Shown: piece after piece, positions 62,176 through 64,000 of the stretch
How positions within the stretch are numbered: the first letter of the stretch is position 1
Layout of the letters: each line of letters begins with the position of its first letter
From: Vicinamibacteraceae bacterium
GTDB taxonomy: Bacteria; Acidobacteriota; Thermoanaerobaculia; Multivoradales; Multivoraceae
Direction of reading: 5' to 3'
DNA: 64,000 nucleotides
NCBI GenBank assembly: GCA_012270995.1
Contig: JAAXHG010000178.1
Coordinates: 1-64,000 of the forward strand
Position numbers and translations under genes: made by a program
Notes under the pieces: generated by a model
The model's input: only the letters and a program-made list of their open reading frames with translations
Database searches by the model: none
What the model was told of the DNA's origin: nothing

Positions 62176-62598
62176 GTGGATTTCGACGCCAGCCTCCTGG
62201 TCATCATGGCGATCTTCTGGGCCACCTATCTGGTGGTTCGGGTGTTTCTGATCGGCCCGGTCATGAAGATGCTCCGGGAGCGGGACAGCGAGATCGTCAC
62301 CGCTCAGGAGACGTTCGACCGGGCGCAGGCCGAGGTCGAGGCGAGGATCGAGGCGCAGCGGGAAAAACTGAAGGAAGCCCGCGCCGAGGCCGCCGCGCAC
62401 CGCGACCGGATCCGCAAGGAGGCGCAACAGGCCCGCGAGACGCTGGTCGCCGAGGCTCGCCAGGAGGCGGATGCCGAACTCCAGCAGGCGATCGCCGCGC
62501 TCGACGCCGAGACCGCGGACCAGCGTCGGTTGCTCGAAGCACGCGCCGAGCGGCTCGCCGCCGACATGACCGCGAAGCTGGTTGGCGCCCCTTCATGA
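62176..62598 (+). CDS. atpF: F-type ATP synthase subunit b' (first of two b subunits)
   Basis: 140 residues. N-terminal membrane anchor (about 6-27, LLVIMAIFWATYLVVRVFLI), then a long coiled coil rich in Ala/Glu/Arg. It forms part of the peripheral stalk. GTG 62176. Overlaps the second b gene by 4 nt. No subunit a or c genes precede it. Confidence 0.85.
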   Translation: MDFDASLLVIMAIFWATYLVVRVFLIGPVMKMLRERDSEIVTAQETFDRAQAEVEARIEAQREKLKEARAEAAAHRDRIRKEAQQARETLVAEARQEADAELQQAIAALDAETADQRRLLEARAERLAADMTAKLVGAPS

Positions 62599-63215
62599 GG
62601 CGTTCGGCTGCCCTGAAGGCCGCCTCGCTGGCGCTGCTCTCGACGCTGTTCGCCGGCGTTGCCGCCGCGTTCGGCGCGGAAGTCGGCGGCGAGTCGACGA
62701 CCTTCCTCGGCGTGCCGCGGGTGGTCTTCTCCTGGTTCAACATGCTCGTGTTCTTCGGCGGGCTCGGCTACCTGATCTGGCCGAAGGCGATGGGAGCCCT
62801 CGAGTCGCGCCGGGTCCAGATTAGGGACAGCCTGATGACCGCCCGGCGCCAGCGCGCGGACGCGGAAGAGCTGCACGCCGGCCTCGACGGCCAGCTCGCC
62901 GCCCTGGAGGCGGAGGTTGCCCAGGCCGCCGAGCGCGCCCGTCAGGAAGGCGAACGCGACGCGCGGGAGATCGCGGCCCTGGCCGAGCGAGAGCGCGAGC
63001 GGATGCTGGAGCAGGCCCGCGCCGAGATCCGGAACCGCACGGCGCGCGCCCGGGTCGAGCTGGCGCAGCACGCGGCCCGGCTCGCCACCTCGCTCGCCGC
63101 CGAGCGGCTGGAGCGCGAAGTCGATTCCGCCGCCCGTCGCCGGATCCTCGACCGCGGACTGCTCAGCCTGGAGAGCCGGGCGGACGACGCCTCGGCCGGA
63201 GCCGACGCACGATGA
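62595..63215 (+). CDS. atpF: F-type ATP synthase subunit b (second copy)
   Basis: 206 residues. It has a signal-like hydrophobic N-terminus (ALKAASLALLSTLFAGVAAA), then the membrane anchor (about 42-60, FSWFNMLVFFGGLGYLIWP), then coiled coil. Two b-type genes suggest a b-b' heterodimer. ATG 62595. Overlaps atpH by 4 nt. Confidence 0.82.
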   Translation: MRRSAALKAASLALLSTLFAGVAAAFGAEVGGESTTFLGVPRVVFSWFNMLVFFGGLGYLIWPKAMGALESRRVQIRDSLMTARRQRADAEELHAGLDGQLAALEAEVAQAAERARQEGERDAREIAALAERERERMLEQARAEIRNRTARARVELAQHAARLATSLAAERLEREVDSAARRRILDRGLLSLESRADDASAGADAR

Positions 63216-63769
63216 TCTACCGCTACGCGAGGCCCTACGCCCAGGCCCTGATGGGGGCCGCCGGCTCGCTCGATGCGGCGCAGGCGACGCGCGATGAACT
63301 CAGCACCTTCGCCGAGGCGATGCGGGTCGTGCCGCGGTTGGGCCGCATGGCCTCGAATCCCGGCGTTCCGCCGGCGACGAAGCGGGCCGTCGCCTATGAG
63401 ATCGCCGGCATGCAGGGCGCGGGCGCATTGGCCCAGCGGATGCTGCGGTTGCTGCTCGACAACTACCGCCTGGTCCACCTGCCGGCGATCCTGGAGGCGA
63501 TCGACGAGCTGCTCGACCGGGCGCATGGCGTGGTCAGCGCCACGGTGACCGCCGCCGAGGAGCTCGACGAACAGCAGCGCGCACGACTGGAGAAGGCGCT
63601 CGAGCAGCTGTCCGGCGCCGAGGTCCGGCTGGAAGCCCGGGTCGACCCGAGCCTGATCGGCGGCTTCGTGGCCCAGGTCGGGAGTTACCGCTACGACGCG
63701 AGCGTTCGGGGCCAGTTGGCCGTACTGGAATCCAGATTGACCGCCGAGTCGGCGGCGGCGGAAGCCTAG
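63212..63769 (+). CDS. atpH: F-type ATP synthase subunit delta
   Basis: 185 residues; connects stalk and alpha/beta head. RYARPYAQALMGAA at the N-terminus and the C-terminal GGFVAQVGSYRYDASVRGQL are typical. ATG 63212 overlaps the second b gene. 61 nt before atpA. Confidence 0.92.
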   Translation: MIYRYARPYAQALMGAAGSLDAAQATRDELSTFAEAMRVVPRLGRMASNPGVPPATKRAVAYEIAGMQGAGALAQRMLRLLLDNYRLVHLPAILEAIDELLDRAHGVVSATVTAAEELDEQQRARLEKALEQLSGAEVRLEARVDPSLIGGFVAQVGSYRYDASVRGQLAVLESRLTAESAAAEA

Positions 63770-63830
63770 AAACGACACGACTTCGAGACGCTCCGGAGCC
63801 CGGGGCGCACCTTAGGGGAGTAGAACGAAC

Positions 63831-64000
63831 ATGCAGGTAAGAGCCGATGAGATCGCAGCGGTCCTCGAGCGCCAGTTGGCGGGCTACGAGGCCGAGGTCG
63901 ACGTCGCCGAGGTCGGCACCGTCCTGAGCGTCGGTGACGGCATCGCGCGCGTCTACGGGCTGGAGCAGGCGATGGCCGGCGAGCTGCTCGCGTTCCCGAA
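63831..64000 (+). CDS. atpA: F-type ATP synthase subunit alpha, 5' part
   Basis: The window ends in this gene. The first 56 residues are visible: [40 protein letters not shown] and MAGELLAFP, the standard AtpA N-terminus. ATG 63831 has GGGGAG about 11 nt upstream. Confidence 0.95.
   Translation, partial: MQVRADEIAAVLERQLAGYEAEVDVAEVGTVLSVGDGIARVYGLEQAMAGELLAFP

Overview
The window is 64 kb from a high-GC bacterial chromosome with closely packed genes, many GTG/TTG starts and many 1-4 nt stop/start overlaps. RNase Y, ZapA, YmdB-type phosphodiesterase, Mpl, a PagL-like outer-membrane deacylase and a two-b-subunit F-type ATP synthase point to a diderm lineage. Sulfatase, homogentisate dioxygenase and TauD-type genes are common in environmental Acidobacteriota-like genomes. 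The phylum is inferred from gene content only; no rRNA is present.

Layout. 0-2 kb: a signal peptidase I and a decayed IS3 element. 2-4.3 kb: an ECF sigma factor, its zinc-finger anti-sigma factor and a polymer-forming lipoprotein. 4.4-26 kb: mostly housekeeping genes: zinc-ribbon/TPR protein, proS, a CorC/HlyC protein, threonine deaminase, two tRNA-Val genes, thrS, rpmI, rplT, a small coiled-coil protein, zapA, a strong candidate 6S RNA, rny, ymdB, lipid A/LPS genes, Trm112-like, prenyl synthase, tlyA, nadK, ribBA, gmd and an amidase. 26-32 kb: a transposase scrap, a truncated fic gene, an amidohydrolase with three frame breaks, a di-haem protein, a TauD-type dioxygenase and a lipoprotein esterase. 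32-44 kb: a defence and toxin-antitoxin island. 44-53 kb: Uma2 protein, sulfatase, beta-propeller protein, a probable selenoprotein, homogentisate dioxygenase, an extradiol-type dioxygenase and a secreted unknown. 53-64 kb: tRNA-Glu, cell-wall genes (amidase, GerMN lipoprotein, murI, rph, mpl), ftcD, vapBC-like genes, a broken PP2C gene, an AAA protein and the start of an atp operon.

The main candidate for a new system is at 32.9-44.1 kb. A regulator with an RtcR-like CARF domain, a sigma-54 AAA+ domain and an HTH (32889-34397) lies just upstream of a consensus -24/-12 sigma-54 promoter (34891-34906). That promoter faces seven tightly linked genes: an HsdR helicase/nuclease carrying a LexA/S24-type peptidase domain, HsdM, HsdS, a DUF3696-type ATPase, a PLD-like protein, and an MNT/HEPN pair. 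A hicBA pair sits between regulator and promoter. I infer an inducible restriction system switched on by a nucleotide or damaged-RNA signal.

The second highlight is an in-frame TGA at 48648 in a redoxin gene. It replaces the first cysteine of a CPYC motif and is followed at the right distance by a GGTC-loop hairpin like a bacterial SECIS. The product would be a UPYC selenoprotein fused to a DsbD-alpha-like domain.

Several dispersed and tandem palindromic repeats recur, some of them encoding parts of proteins.
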